From the NCBI GenBank assembly GCA_947473535.1, contig CANJFK010000026.1, positions 1-8,246 of the forward strand: 8,246 nt of DNA. Reading direction: 5' to 3'. This document shows, piece after piece, positions 1 to 6,821 of this stretch (position 1 is its first letter; the number at the start of each line of letters is the position of its first letter). This DNA comes from Legionellaceae bacterium (lineage in GTDB: Bacteria > Pseudomonadota > Gammaproteobacteria > Legionellales > Legionellaceae). The notes beneath the pieces were generated by a model. That model saw only the letters and a program-made list of their open reading frames with translations. It was not told where the DNA came from and made no database searches. The position numbers were made by a program, and so were the translations under genes.

Positions 1-203
1 ATAAACGGAACGTAATCGAGCATAAAAATGTGGTTAATTTGGTTGTGCAAAATTAGGGCTTTATTTGCCTATGTGAGAGTTGCACCCGTGTTTGCGTTGG
101 TAATTGAATAGCACGCCAGAAAAATGATAAGATTAAAGGTATACCTAAAACTCATTTGTAAAGGGTATATACTCTTAAGCGCTTTAATCGACCGGTACAC
201 ACC
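1..203. other. Non-coding region upstream of murF
   Basis: No convincing gene end or start is seen here. All three forward frames hit a stop early (TAA at 13-15, TAA at 2-4, TAG at 54-56), and the residues encoded before the TAG do not resemble a MurE C-terminus. On the minus strand only very short frames exist; an ATG read from 23 toward the left edge could start a divergent gene (MLDYVPF...) but it lacks a clear ribosome binding site. The stretch contains a candidate promoter, a perfect 10-bp palindrome AGGTATACCT (137-146) and an 8-bp palindrome GTATATAC (165-172). It probably serves as the 5' control region of murF. Confidence 0.6.
104..133 (+). promoter_or_regulatory. Candidate sigma-70 promoter for murF
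   Basis: TTGAAT at 104-109 (4 of 6 matches to the -35 consensus) lies 18 nt upstream of TAAGAT at 128-133 (4 of 6 matches to the -10 consensus). The -10 is preceded by TG at 125-126, giving an extended -10 arrangement. A start near 140 would leave a leader of about 65 nt before murF. A second -10-like hexamer, TATACT (168-173), has no acceptable -35. This is a by-eye consensus match only; it is plausible because murF has non-coding DNA rather than a visible upstream operon gene. Confidence 0.3.
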
Positions 204-1538
204 ATGACATTATTTGAAATTGCTGCTTTATTCAATACTACTTGTGCAGAAGACACGGCGTTAGCTGGTATTAGTATTGATAGCCGTCAAATTAAACCCG
301 GCTATTTGTTTGTTGCTATTTCGGGTGAGCGTTTCGATGGTCATCATTTTATTCAGGACGCAGTCGCCCATGGTGCTGTGGCGGTTGTGTGTAGTCAGGT
401 GGTGCCGAATCTTATTATTCCTCAAATAATCGTTCCTGACACGCTGCAGGCTTTGGCGGCAATCGCTGCTTATCATCGTCAAAAAATAGTGTGCCCTGTT
501 ATTGCGTTAACGGGTAGTAATGGCAAAACAACAGTTAAAGAAATGATTGCAGCAATCTTGCCTAAGCCTTCATTTGCAACGCCAGGTAACTTGAATAATC
601 ACATTGGCGCGCCATTAAGTGTTTTAGCGTTAAGTGTAGAACATCGTTATGCAGTATTTGAATTGGGTGCAAATCACCCGGGCGAAATTGCTCACACGGT
701 GAAAATTGTGCAACCACACGTTACGCTCATCAATAATATCGCGCCCGCTCATATTGAAGGGTTTGAATCGATCGAAGGTATTGCCCAAGCTAAAGGTGAA
801 ATTCACCAAGGTCTTGCTTCTGAAGGAACGGCGGTTATTAATGAGGATGATACGTATGCTCATTATTGGGATTCGTTGTTAGTCAATAAAAAAATAATAC
901 GTTTTTCAGCAACGAATCGGGCTACCATTTATGCCCGTGATATCGTTTTTAATAATGAGGGCTGCCCGCATTTTATCCTCGTGACACCGGTAGGTGAGGT
1001 CGCCGTTCAGTTGAGGGTGCCGGGTTTTCATAGCGTAAGTAATGCGCTAGCGGCCGCTGCTTGTACCTACGCTCTCGATATAAATCTTACTGATATAGCT
1101 GATGGACTGAATCAATTTGCTGGTGTAGCAGGGCGTATGACGTTTCTCCCAGGAAAAAACGCGGCCGTTATTATTGATGATACTTATAATGCAAATTTAC
1201 GCTCCGTACTGACGGCACTCGATGTTTTGGCAAAGCGTCAGGGAAGGCGTATTTTTGTATTTGGTGATATGGGGGAATTAGGCCCCTTTAGCCAGCAACA
1301 CCATCATGAAGTCGGTATTGCTGCTCGTGCTCACGGTATAGACGTGTTGATGTCATGCGGAAAACACAGTGAATCAACGGTTCTGGCTTTTGGTGGTAGT
1401 GGTAAGCATTATGACAATCAGGGCGCGTTAATTCGGGATTTATTGCATCAATTAGATGACCGAACAACGGTCCTTGTTAAAGGTTCTCGATCGGCTGCCA
1501 TGGAAAATATTGTCCACCAATTGGTGAGGGAAGTATAA
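204..1538 (+). CDS. murF: UDP-N-acetylmuramoyl-tripeptide--D-alanyl-D-alanine ligase
   Basis: MurF is the cytoplasmic ATP-dependent ligase that adds D-Ala-D-Ala to UDP-MurNAc-tripeptide, the last soluble step of peptidoglycan precursor synthesis. The 444 residues are close to the E. coli length (about 452) and show the three Mur ligase domains. The N-terminal UDP-binding part has IDSRQIKPG (25-33) and the GERFD motif (41-45). The central ATPase domain has the P-loop GSNGKTT (104-110) and a probable carbamylated Lys197 in QAKGE. The C-terminal domain includes DDTYNAN (325-331), GDMGELG (354-360) and KGSRSAAME (426-434). The ATG start places the N-terminus (MTLFEIAALF) in line with E. coli MurF, although no Shine-Dalgarno is obvious before it. 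It is the first gene seen, and a 251-bp gap with a repeat element separates it from mraY. The last codons and the stop lie at the outer edge of that repeat. Confidence 0.98.
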   Translation: MTLFEIAALFNTTCAEDTALAGISIDSRQIKPGYLFVAISGERFDGHHFIQDAVAHGAVAVVCSQVVPNLIIPQIIVPDTLQALAAIAAYHRQKIVCPVIALTGSNGKTTVKEMIAAILPKPSFATPGNLNNHIGAPLSVLALSVEHRYAVFELGANHPGEIAHTVKIVQPHVTLINNIAPAHIEGFESIEGIAQAKGEIHQGLASEGTAVINEDDTYAHYWDSLLVNKKIIRFSATNRATIYARDIVFNNEGCPHFILVTPVGEVAVQLRVPGFHSVSNALAAAACTYALDINLTDIADGLNQFAGVAGRMTFLPGKNAAVIIDDTYNANLRSVLTALDVLAKRQGRRIFVFGDMGELGPFSQQHHHEVGIAARAHGIDVLMSCGKHSESTVLAFGGSGKHYDNQGALIRDLLHQLDDRTTVLVKGSRSAAMENIVHQLVREV

Positions 1539-1602
1539 GACCCGTGAGCTTTGGGCTGTACCGAATGACACTTACTTAAGAATTTTTGAATAATAACACG
1601 AC

Positions 1603-1634
1603 GTAGCCTGGATGGAACGCAGTGTAATCCGGGA
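1603..1634 (+). repeat. REP-like hairpin unit, left copy
   Basis: A GTAG tetranucleotide (1603-1606) is followed by an imperfect hairpin: CCTGGAT 1607-1613 pairs with ATCCGGG 1627-1633, with one T-G wobble and a 13-nt loop. A GTAG head followed by a GC-rich hairpin is the known architecture of REP sequences that are mobilised by RAYT (TnpA-REP) transposases. It forms an inverted pair with the unit at 1651-1684, as in REPINs. Confidence 0.65.
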
Positions 1635-1650
1635 GGTTCGACGCATTGAA

Positions 1651-1684
1651 TCCTGGGTTACAGTTTTGCCTACACCCAGGCTAC
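1651..1684 (-). repeat. REP-like hairpin unit, right inverted copy
   Basis: Read on the minus strand this unit begins with GTAG (1684-1681), then CCTGGGT, a 15-nt loop and ACCCAGG. The 7-bp stem (1652-1658 with 1674-1680) is perfect. It shares the head and stem pattern of the left unit but differs in the loop, as expected for two diverged copies of one family arranged tail to tail. Confidence 0.65.
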
Positions 1685-1750
1685 GACAATGTATTTTCCT
1701 TAAGTAAGTGACATTCAGGGTCGTACCCGCCGCTCATTTTTTTAAAATTC

Positions 1751-1770
1751 ATACTTCCTACGAGAAGTAT
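1751..1770. promoter_or_regulatory. 20-bp palindrome upstream of mraY
   Basis: ATACTTCCTACGAGAAGTAT has perfect 7-bp arms (1751-1757 and 1764-1770) around a 6-nt spacer and ends 19 nt before the mraY ATG. The right arm overlaps a -10-like TATATT (1768-1773), but no good -35 is seen at the right distance. It could be an operator, a small leader hairpin, or a by-product of the neighbouring repeat: the left arm also matches GGAAGTAT at the end of murF in inverted orientation. Confidence 0.4.
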
Positions 1771-1789
1771 ATTACTAGGTATAAAGAAG

Positions 1790-2875
1790 ATGCTTTACTG
1801 GATAACACAATCATTACAAGGCCAATATCACGCGTTTAGGGTGTTTCAATATTTAACGTTTCGTTCGATATTGGCCGCGCTAACGGCCTTATTAGTTGGA
1901 CTTTTTTGTGGTCCACTGACGATCCGGTGGCTTCGAGGGTTACAAATAGGTCAGATGGTGCGTGATGATGGTCCCAAAAGCCATTTATCGAAAGCGGGCA
2001 CACCAACCATGGGTGGCGCATTAATCTTGTTGGCTGTTACCGTAACCTGTTTACTTTGGGGCGATTTACGCCAGCCAAGTTTATGGCTCGTATTAGGCGT
2101 AACCATCAGCTTTGGTCTTGTTGGTTGGGTCGATGATTACCGAAAATTAGTGTTGAAAAATAGTAAAGGATTACCGGCGCGCTGGAAATATTTTTGGCAG
2201 TCAATGATAGCCTTAGCCGCTGTCTTGTACCTGTATTTTAATGCCAGTATGCCTGTTCATACTCAATTATCGATTCCTTTTTTCAAATCATGGTTTATTC
2301 ATTTACATTATTTATTCCCTGTATTGGCTTATTTTGTAATTGTAGGCAGTAGTAATGCGGTCAATTTAACCGATGGGCTGGATGGGTTGGCCATTATGCC
2401 GATTGTCATGGTGGCGGGCGCGTTGGGTGTCTTCGCGTATGTGTCCAGTAATGCAGTTTATGCACATTATCTTGCGATCCCTTTTGTTCCCAATACAGGG
2501 GAGTTAACCATTTTTTGCTCGGCGATCGTGGGCGCTGGATTAGGATTTCTTTGGTACAATAGTTACCCAGCCCAAATTTTTATGGGGGATGTGGGCTCAT
2601 TAGCATTAGGCGCTGCTTTAGGCATGGTGGCCATTGTCGTGCGTCAAGAGCTCGTATTATTAATTATGGGAGGGCTGTTTGTTATCGAAACCCTTTCGGT
2701 TATTTTGCAAGTCGGCTATTTTAAATATTCCGGCGGCAAACGATTGTTTCGTATGGCGCCATTGCATCACCATTTTGAACTAAAAGGGTGGTCTGAGCCG
2801 AAAGTCATTGTGCGCTTTTGGATTATTACAGTTGTCTTTGTGTTGTGTGGTTTGGCAACATTAAAACTGAGGTAA
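1790..2875 (+). CDS. mraY: Phospho-N-acetylmuramoyl-pentapeptide-transferase
   Basis: MraY is the inner-membrane enzyme that transfers phospho-MurNAc-pentapeptide from UDP to undecaprenyl phosphate, forming lipid I. At 361 residues it has the standard length, and the N-terminus (ending in [17 protein letters not shown]) aligns with E. coli MraY, which supports the ATG at 1790. Family motifs are all present: KAGTPTMGG (68-76), the Asp pair D115/D116 in [19 protein letters not shown] (189-200), the catalytic-type D267 in FMGDVGS, and the histidine motif HHH (326-328) followed by FELKGWSE. About ten hydrophobic segments fit the known ten-helix fold. A TAGG (1776-1779) lies 10 nt before the ATG as a weak ribosome binding site. 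The 251-bp gap upstream means it may need its own promoter or read-through across the repeat. murD follows after 2 nt. Confidence 0.98.
   Translation: MLYWITQSLQGQYHAFRVFQYLTFRSILAALTALLVGLFCGPLTIRWLRGLQIGQMVRDDGPKSHLSKAGTPTMGGALILLAVTVTCLLWGDLRQPSLWLVLGVTISFGLVGWVDDYRKLVLKNSKGLPARWKYFWQSMIALAAVLYLYFNASMPVHTQLSIPFFKSWFIHLHYLFPVLAYFVIVGSSNAVNLTDGLDGLAIMPIVMVAGALGVFAYVSSNAVYAHYLAIPFVPNTGELTIFCSAIVGAGLGFLWYNSYPAQIFMGDVGSLALGAALGMVAIVVRQELVLLIMGGLFVIETLSVILQVGYFKYSGGKRLFRMAPLHHHFELKGWSEPKVIVRFWIITVVFVLCGLATLKLR
2868..2872 (+). promoter_or_regulatory. Ribosome binding site deciding the murD start
   Basis: TGAGG inside the last codons of mraY lies 5 nt before the ATG at 2878. This supports that start over an in-frame ATG at 2818, which would add 20 residues ([10 protein letters not shown]...) that have no counterpart in MurD. 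Confidence 0.7.
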
Positions 2876-2877
2876 TT

Positions 2878-4227
2878 ATGAACTCATCACTTTATCTGGT
2901 TGCGGGCTTGGGTAAGACGGGGCATTCTATTGCACGTTATTTGTGTCGACGAAATAAATCGTTTGTCGTTTTTGATACGAGGAAAGCGCCGGCTGGTGTT
3001 GTTGAATTTCACGCTGAATTCCCTGGTGTAGATGTATTTTTAGGTGAAATACCGATCCCGATATATGAGCGATTAACGGCGATCATTGCAAGTCCTGGTG
3101 TTGCATTGGATGAGCCTAGTATTCAACGAGCGATCGACATGGGTATACCTGTCATGGGTGATATTGAATGTCTGGCGCGAGAAGTGCATGCACCCATCAT
3201 TGCGATAACCGGCACGAATGGTAAATCGACCGTAACCACCTTGGTTGGTGAAATGGCAAAAGCGGCTGGTTTAACGGTTGCGGTGGCAGGAAATATTGGC
3301 TTACCGGTGCTCGATTTACTCGATGATGGCATTCAGTATGATTTATGGGTCTTGGAATTATCCAGCTTTCAATTGGATTTAACCGATTCATTAGCGCCTA
3401 TCGCCGCGACCATCCTTAATGTGACACCCGATCATCTCGACAGACATCATACGCTCGATGCGTATGTTAAAGCAAAGCAGCGAGTGTATCGGCAAGCTGA
3501 GTTTTTGTTATACAATCGTGATGATCAATTAACGCTTCCGGCGGACAATCAGCGCAAGACGGGAGCCATTGTAAACAATTTTGGGTTGAACGAACCAACC
3601 GGATCGCAATGGGGTCTAAAGACTACCGTTGATAATGTATGTTGTCTTGCTGATGGTCAGACTTCGTTGTTGCCTGTGGATGCCATGCGGATAAAAGGGC
3701 GTCATAATTGGGCAAACGCAATGGCTGCGTGTGCGTTGGCGCAAGTTGCCGGTATCGGGCATAACCATATGATTAATGTATTACAGCGTTTTCCTGGCTT
3801 GCCGCATCGCAGTCAATGGCTTCGAGCGATTGATGAAGTAGATTGGATTAATGATTCGAAAGGCACTAATATTGGCGCGACCATGTCTGCAATTTCTGGA
3901 ATAGGGGGGGCTATGCAAGGTAAGATTATATTAATAGCCGGTGGCCAGGGAAAAGGTGCTGATTTTACTGAATTGCGTAAACCCATGGCTGATTATGTGC
4001 GTTCTGTGGTGTTGATAGGAGAGGATGCTGATAAAATGGAGCAGGCTCTTACCGATGTGGTTCATGTTCTTCGTGCGTCATCGTTGGATGAGGCTGTTAT
4101 TGCTGCTAAATTGGAGGCGCGACCTGGTGATGTTGTACTTTTGTCACCGGCTTGTGCAAGCCTGGATATGTTTCGAGACTTTAATCACCGAGGAGACGTA
4201 TTTGCCGCGGCGGTTGATGCGTTGTGA
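2878..4227 (+). CDS. murD: UDP-N-acetylmuramoyl-L-alanine--D-glutamate ligase
   Basis: MurD adds D-glutamate to UDP-MurNAc-L-Ala in the cytoplasm at the cost of ATP. The 449 residues compare with 438 in E. coli. The N-terminal Rossmann-like UDP domain starts with YLVAGLGKTG (6-15). The central domain has the P-loop GTNGKST (112-118), the long stretch TTLVGEMAKAAG (120-131) identical to my recollection of E. coli, LELSSFQL (159-166), NVTPDHLDRH (181-190) and a probable carbamylated Lys200 in KAKQRVY. The C-terminal domain has GLPHR (307-311), INDSKGTN (324-331), GGQGKGADF (355-363) and LLSPACASLD (421-430). The start follows the mraY stop by 2 nt. Its TGA overlaps the GTG of ftsW by 4 nt, a typical coupled pair. 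A run of seven G (3904-3910) lies in the reading frame, which is intact. Confidence 0.98.
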   Translation: MNSSLYLVAGLGKTGHSIARYLCRRNKSFVVFDTRKAPAGVVEFHAEFPGVDVFLGEIPIPIYERLTAIIASPGVALDEPSIQRAIDMGIPVMGDIECLAREVHAPIIAITGTNGKSTVTTLVGEMAKAAGLTVAVAGNIGLPVLDLLDDGIQYDLWVLELSSFQLDLTDSLAPIAATILNVTPDHLDRHHTLDAYVKAKQRVYRQAEFLLYNRDDQLTLPADNQRKTGAIVNNFGLNEPTGSQWGLKTTVDNVCCLADGQTSLLPVDAMRIKGRHNWANAMAACALAQVAGIGHNHMINVLQRFPGLPHRSQWLRAIDEVDWINDSKGTNIGATMSAISGIGGAMQGKIILIAGGQGKGADFTELRKPMADYVRSVVLIGEDADKMEQALTDVVHVLRASSLDEAVIAAKLEARPGDVVLLSPACASLDMFRDFNHRGDVFAAAVDAL

Positions 4228-5387
4228 GTTATGTTAAGGGTCAGACAGCAAATCAACCACTTTCCTCGTATGATAAATGGTTGATTGCGGCCGTTATTGG
4301 TTTGCTTATTATCGGATTGATGATGGTTGCTTCAAGTTCGGTGATGGTATCAACCAAATTTTATCATCAGCCGTTCCATTTTTTGATCCGTCAAGCTTGT
4401 TATTTGTTTGTTGGTTTTTTAGCCGCTATTGTGGTGATGCGTATTGATAGTAGTGTATGGGAAAAATACAGCGTACCTTTATTACTGATTTGTCTGTTTT
4501 TGCTGATCGCGGTACTAATCCCCGGTATCGGCCGTATCGTGAATGGGAGTAGACGCTGGATTGGTGTTGGGCCGATAAGTATTCAGGTATCGGAACTTGC
4601 TAAACTGACGGTTATTTTATATGTGGCTGGCTATTTAGTGCGCCAGGAGAAATGTTTAACACAGAGTATTCTTGGCTTTATAAAACCAATGATTGTTCTC
4701 GCTATTGTTGCCTTTTTATTGCTTTTAGAGCCTGATTTTGGTGCAACCGTCGTAATTGTTTGTACCGTGATGTCGATGCTTTTTCTCACGGGTGTCAGGG
4801 TTCGATATTATCTCGGTCTTATGTTGATCGTGGTTATTTCTTTAGCGTTTCTTGCCGTGTCGTCACCTTATCGCATGGCGCGTTTGACGGCCTTTCTAAA
4901 TCCTTGGGCCGACCAATTTAATAGCGGCTATCAGTTAACGCAATCACTTATTGCCTTTGGGCGCGGTGGTTGGTCAGGCGTTGGTTTGGGCGATAGTGTC
5001 CAAAAAATGTTTTATTTGCCCGAATCACACACTGATTTTCTGTTTGCTGTACTGGCAGAAGAATTAGGATTGATAGGGATTCTACTTGTTTTGATTTTAT
5101 ATAGTATACTCGTGTGGAGAGGATTGACGATAGGTTTTAATGCCTATGTACAAGAGCGACGTTTTGCTGCGTTCACGGCCTACGGAATGACCTTTTGGTT
5201 AGGTCTTCAGGCCGCGATTAACATGGGTGTTAACGCGGGGTTGTTACCGACGAAAGGTTTGACGTTGCCATTGCTCAGCTATGGTGGAGCAAGCCTTGTG
5301 GTAAATTGTATCGTGATTGCATTATTATTGCGTATAGATCATGAAAATCGCTGGCAGTCTCTTGGGTTGAGACGGCCGGCTTCTTAA
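4224..5387 (+). CDS. ftsW: Septal peptidoglycan glycosyltransferase FtsW (SEDS family)
   Basis: FtsW is a divisome membrane protein that polymerises lipid II into septal glycan, working with the class B penicillin-binding protein FtsI. The 387 residues carry roughly ten hydrophobic segments. SEDS signatures are clear: RRWIGVGPISIQVSELAKL (110-128), NPWAD...GYQLTQSLIAFGRG (226-248), GLGDSVQK...LPESHTDF with the presumed catalytic D271, AEELG (278-282) and LPTKGLTLPLLSYGGAS (341-357). These match E. coli FtsW better than RodA (LPESHTDF, NPWADQFNSGYQLTQS), and the cluster position agrees. The GTG start overlaps the murD stop (GTGA); no strong ribosome binding site precedes it, so translation is probably coupled to murD. 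The N-terminus is shorter than in E. coli. The usual Pro in the QPxE motif is Val here (QVSEL). Confidence 0.97.
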   Translation: MSYVKGQTANQPLSSYDKWLIAAVIGLLIIGLMMVASSSVMVSTKFYHQPFHFLIRQACYLFVGFLAAIVVMRIDSSVWEKYSVPLLLICLFLLIAVLIPGIGRIVNGSRRWIGVGPISIQVSELAKLTVILYVAGYLVRQEKCLTQSILGFIKPMIVLAIVAFLLLLEPDFGATVVIVCTVMSMLFLTGVRVRYYLGLMLIVVISLAFLAVSSPYRMARLTAFLNPWADQFNSGYQLTQSLIAFGRGGWSGVGLGDSVQKMFYLPESHTDFLFAVLAEELGLIGILLVLILYSILVWRGLTIGFNAYVQERRFAAFTAYGMTFWLGLQAAINMGVNAGLLPTKGLTLPLLSYGGASLVVNCIVIALLLRIDHENRWQSLGLRRPAS

Positions 5388-5388
5388 T

Positions 5389-5394
5389 GGGGGA
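5389..5394 (+). promoter_or_regulatory. Ribosome binding site for murC
   Basis: GGGGGA ends 5 nt before the GTG at 5400 and is the only purine-rich site in the 12-nt ftsW-murC gap. It favours GTG 5400 over the in-frame ATG at 5433, which would begin the protein at MGRVEHIHF. Confidence 0.55.
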
Positions 5395-5399
5395 TATCT

Positions 5400-6821
5400 G
5401 TGGACGCTACGGAAAATTTTCTATCACCCAGGATGGGCCGAGTAGAACATATACATTTTGTGGGTATTGGTGGTGCGGGTATGTGCGGCATCGCAGAAGT
5501 GCTCCACAATGAAGGCTATCATATTACCGGCTCTGATCTAAGTGAAAACAGGGCCATAGCGTATTTACAGTCATTGGGTATCGCCATTGATATTGGCCAT
5601 CGAGTGGAAAACATTCAGGGTGCTGACGTGGTTGTTCGATCCACGGCTATCAATATGGATAACCCCGAGATCATGGCCGCTCGGGAGCAAATGATACCGG
5701 TTATTCCACGCGCTGCAATGCTTGCTGAGCTCATGCGTTTTCGCCAAGGGATTGCAATAGCTGGCACCCATGGAAAAACGACGACAACGAGTTTGGTCAG
5801 TAGCTTGCTGGCTGAGGGTGGGCTGGATCCAAGTTTTGTTATTGGTGGTAAATTAACGAGTTGTGGTAGTAATGCGCAGCTTGGAAAATCAGCTTATTTC
5901 GTGGCTGAAGCGGACGAGAGTGACGCTTCTTTTTTGTTTTTAAAGCCGATGATGGCCGTGGTCACTAATATTGATGCTGATCACATGAGCACCTATGGTA
6001 ACGATTTTAATAAATTGCGTAACACGTTCATTGAATTTTTGCATCATCTGCCGTTTTACGGTTTGGCCGTTGTTTGTTTGGATGATCCAGAGATCCGTAG
6101 AATATTACCCGCGATTCAACGTCCAACCGCAACCTATGGGTTTCGTGAGGGAGCACATTATCGTGCAGTCAACTGGTCTCAAACGGGTTTGCTCAGTGAG
6201 TTTGTTGTTCAGCGACCTGCGCCTCATGCTGCGCTGACGGTTCAATTTAACTGGCCGGGGCGTCACAATGTGTTGAATGCATTGGCGGCCATTGCTATTG
6301 CTACAGAGCTGGGCGTTGATGGTGAATCTATCGTTCGTGGTTTGCTGAATTTTCAAGGTGTCGGTCGACGGTTCCAAATGCTTGGCGAGCGTCAATTTGC
6401 ACAAAGTTCAGCACTGATTGTGGACGATTATGGTCATCATCCACAAGAAATTAGAGCGACCATTGATACATTTCGCGCCGTTTGGCCAGATAAGCGCCTA
6501 ATCCATGTGTTTCAGCCGCATCGTTACACGCGTACACACGAACTGTTCGCTCAATTTGTTGAGGTGTTAAGTCTTGCCGATGAACTGCTTTTGTTGGATA
6601 TCTATTCAGCAGGCGAGCCGCCTATGCATGGCATCACAAGCGAAGCACTTGCAAAAGAGATTAATTTGCACGCACATAAAGTGACCCTGGTAACAGAGCA
6701 AAACCTAGAAGAACACTTGGATGGATTAATTGTCGATGGTGACGTGATTCTCATGCAGGGTGCTGGTAGTATTGGGCAAATGGCGACAAATTTATTACAA
6801 ATAGTGCGAGAGACCGCATGA
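5400..6821 (+). CDS. murC: UDP-N-acetylmuramate--L-alanine ligase
   Basis: MurC joins L-alanine to UDP-MurNAc, the first amino acid addition of the stem peptide, in the cytoplasm with ATP. The 473 residues (E. coli about 491) show the Mur ligase fold. The N-terminal Rossmann domain has HIHFVGIGGAGMCGIAEVL (17-35). The ATPase domain has AGTHGKTTTT (121-130), AEADESDASF (169-178), NIDADHM (190-196) and YGFRE (246-250). The C-terminal domain has PGRHNVLNALAA (286-297), GVGRRFQMLGE (320-330), DDYGHHP (342-348), FQPHRYTRT (371-379) and QGAGSIG (453-459). The start codon is GTG; an ATG 11 codons later is a possible alternative. It directly follows ftsW by 12 nt, where murG sits in the E. coli cluster. 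Its TGA overlaps the murB ATG by 4 nt (ATGA). Confidence 0.98.
   Translation: MDATENFLSPRMGRVEHIHFVGIGGAGMCGIAEVLHNEGYHITGSDLSENRAIAYLQSLGIAIDIGHRVENIQGADVVVRSTAINMDNPEIMAAREQMIPVIPRAAMLAELMRFRQGIAIAGTHGKTTTTSLVSSLLAEGGLDPSFVIGGKLTSCGSNAQLGKSAYFVAEADESDASFLFLKPMMAVVTNIDADHMSTYGNDFNKLRNTFIEFLHHLPFYGLAVVCLDDPEIRRILPAIQRPTATYGFREGAHYRAVNWSQTGLLSEFVVQRPAPHAALTVQFNWPGRHNVLNALAAIAIATELGVDGESIVRGLLNFQGVGRRFQMLGERQFAQSSALIVDDYGHHPQEIRATIDTFRAVWPDKRLIHVFQPHRYTRTHELFAQFVEVLSLADELLLLDIYSAGEPPMHGITSEALAKEINLHAHKVTLVTEQNLEEHLDGLIVDGDVILMQGAGSIGQMATNLLQIVRETA

Larger units (their letters stand above)
1563..1716. repeat. 18-bp inverted repeat bounding the REP pair
   Basis: GAATGACACTTACTTAAG at 1563-1580 and CTTAAGTAAGTGACATTC at 1699-1716 are reverse complements with a single mismatch. 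They enclose the two REP-like hairpins, separated from them by AT-rich spacers of 21 nt on the left and 13 nt on the right. The arms look like the terminal inverted repeats of a small transposon derivative, or like a long stem that would bring the REP pair to the tip of a cruciform or RNA hairpin. I do not recognise the family with certainty. Confidence 0.8.
1529..1758. repeat. Extended nested inverted-repeat (MITE/REPIN-like) element
   Basis: Several inverted matches share nearly the same centre, about 1640-1644. From inside to out they are CGTAGCCTGG 1602-1611 with 1676-1685 (perfect), an 18-bp pair at 1563-1580 with 1699-1716 (17 of 18), TGAGC 1545-1549 with GCTCA 1732-1736, and GGAAGTAT 1529-1536 with ATACTTCC 1751-1758. 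The concentric layout suggests one degenerate palindromic element, possibly a small non-autonomous mobile element, inserted at the 3' end of murF. The two inner pairs are firm; the two outermost are short and could be chance. No transposase gene is present. A T7 run (1737-1743) follows the TGAGC/GCTCA arm. Confidence 0.5.

Noticed and set aside
1..56. C-terminus of murE in frame 3
   Set aside because: The encoded tail (ending NVVNLVVQN) does not resemble the conserved end of MurE, and the frame carries only 17 codons inside the window.
1185..1197. Leu instead of Pro after DDTYNAN in MurF
   Set aside because: Although NANP is common in the family, E. coli MurF as I recall it has Val at this position, so the site tolerates variation and no loss of function is implied.
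1539..1789. A tRNA or small-RNA gene in the murF-mraY gap
   Set aside because: The structure is a simple set of nested inverted repeats, not a cloverleaf, and there is no clear promoter. A repeat element explains it better.
2818..2877. Longer murD start overlapping the end of mraY
   Set aside because: The extra 20 residues do not match MurD N-termini, while the ATG at 2878 has a well-placed TGAGG and gives the expected YLVAGLGKTG beginning.
3904..3910. Run of seven G in murD as a possible phase-variation tract
   Set aside because: The tract encodes ordinary Gly residues in an intact, essential gene, and seven bases is short for a contingency locus. It is at most a place to check for sequencing error.
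4025..4237. A 70-codon forward reading frame inside the end of murD
   Set aside because: It lies in another frame of a strongly conserved part of murD, and its product is Leu/Arg-rich without recognisable features: a shadow frame.
6105..6404. A 99-codon reading frame on the minus strand within murC
   Set aside because: It is fully antisense to conserved murC motifs and has no ribosome binding site or recognisable product. The other antisense frames in the window were dismissed for the same reason.
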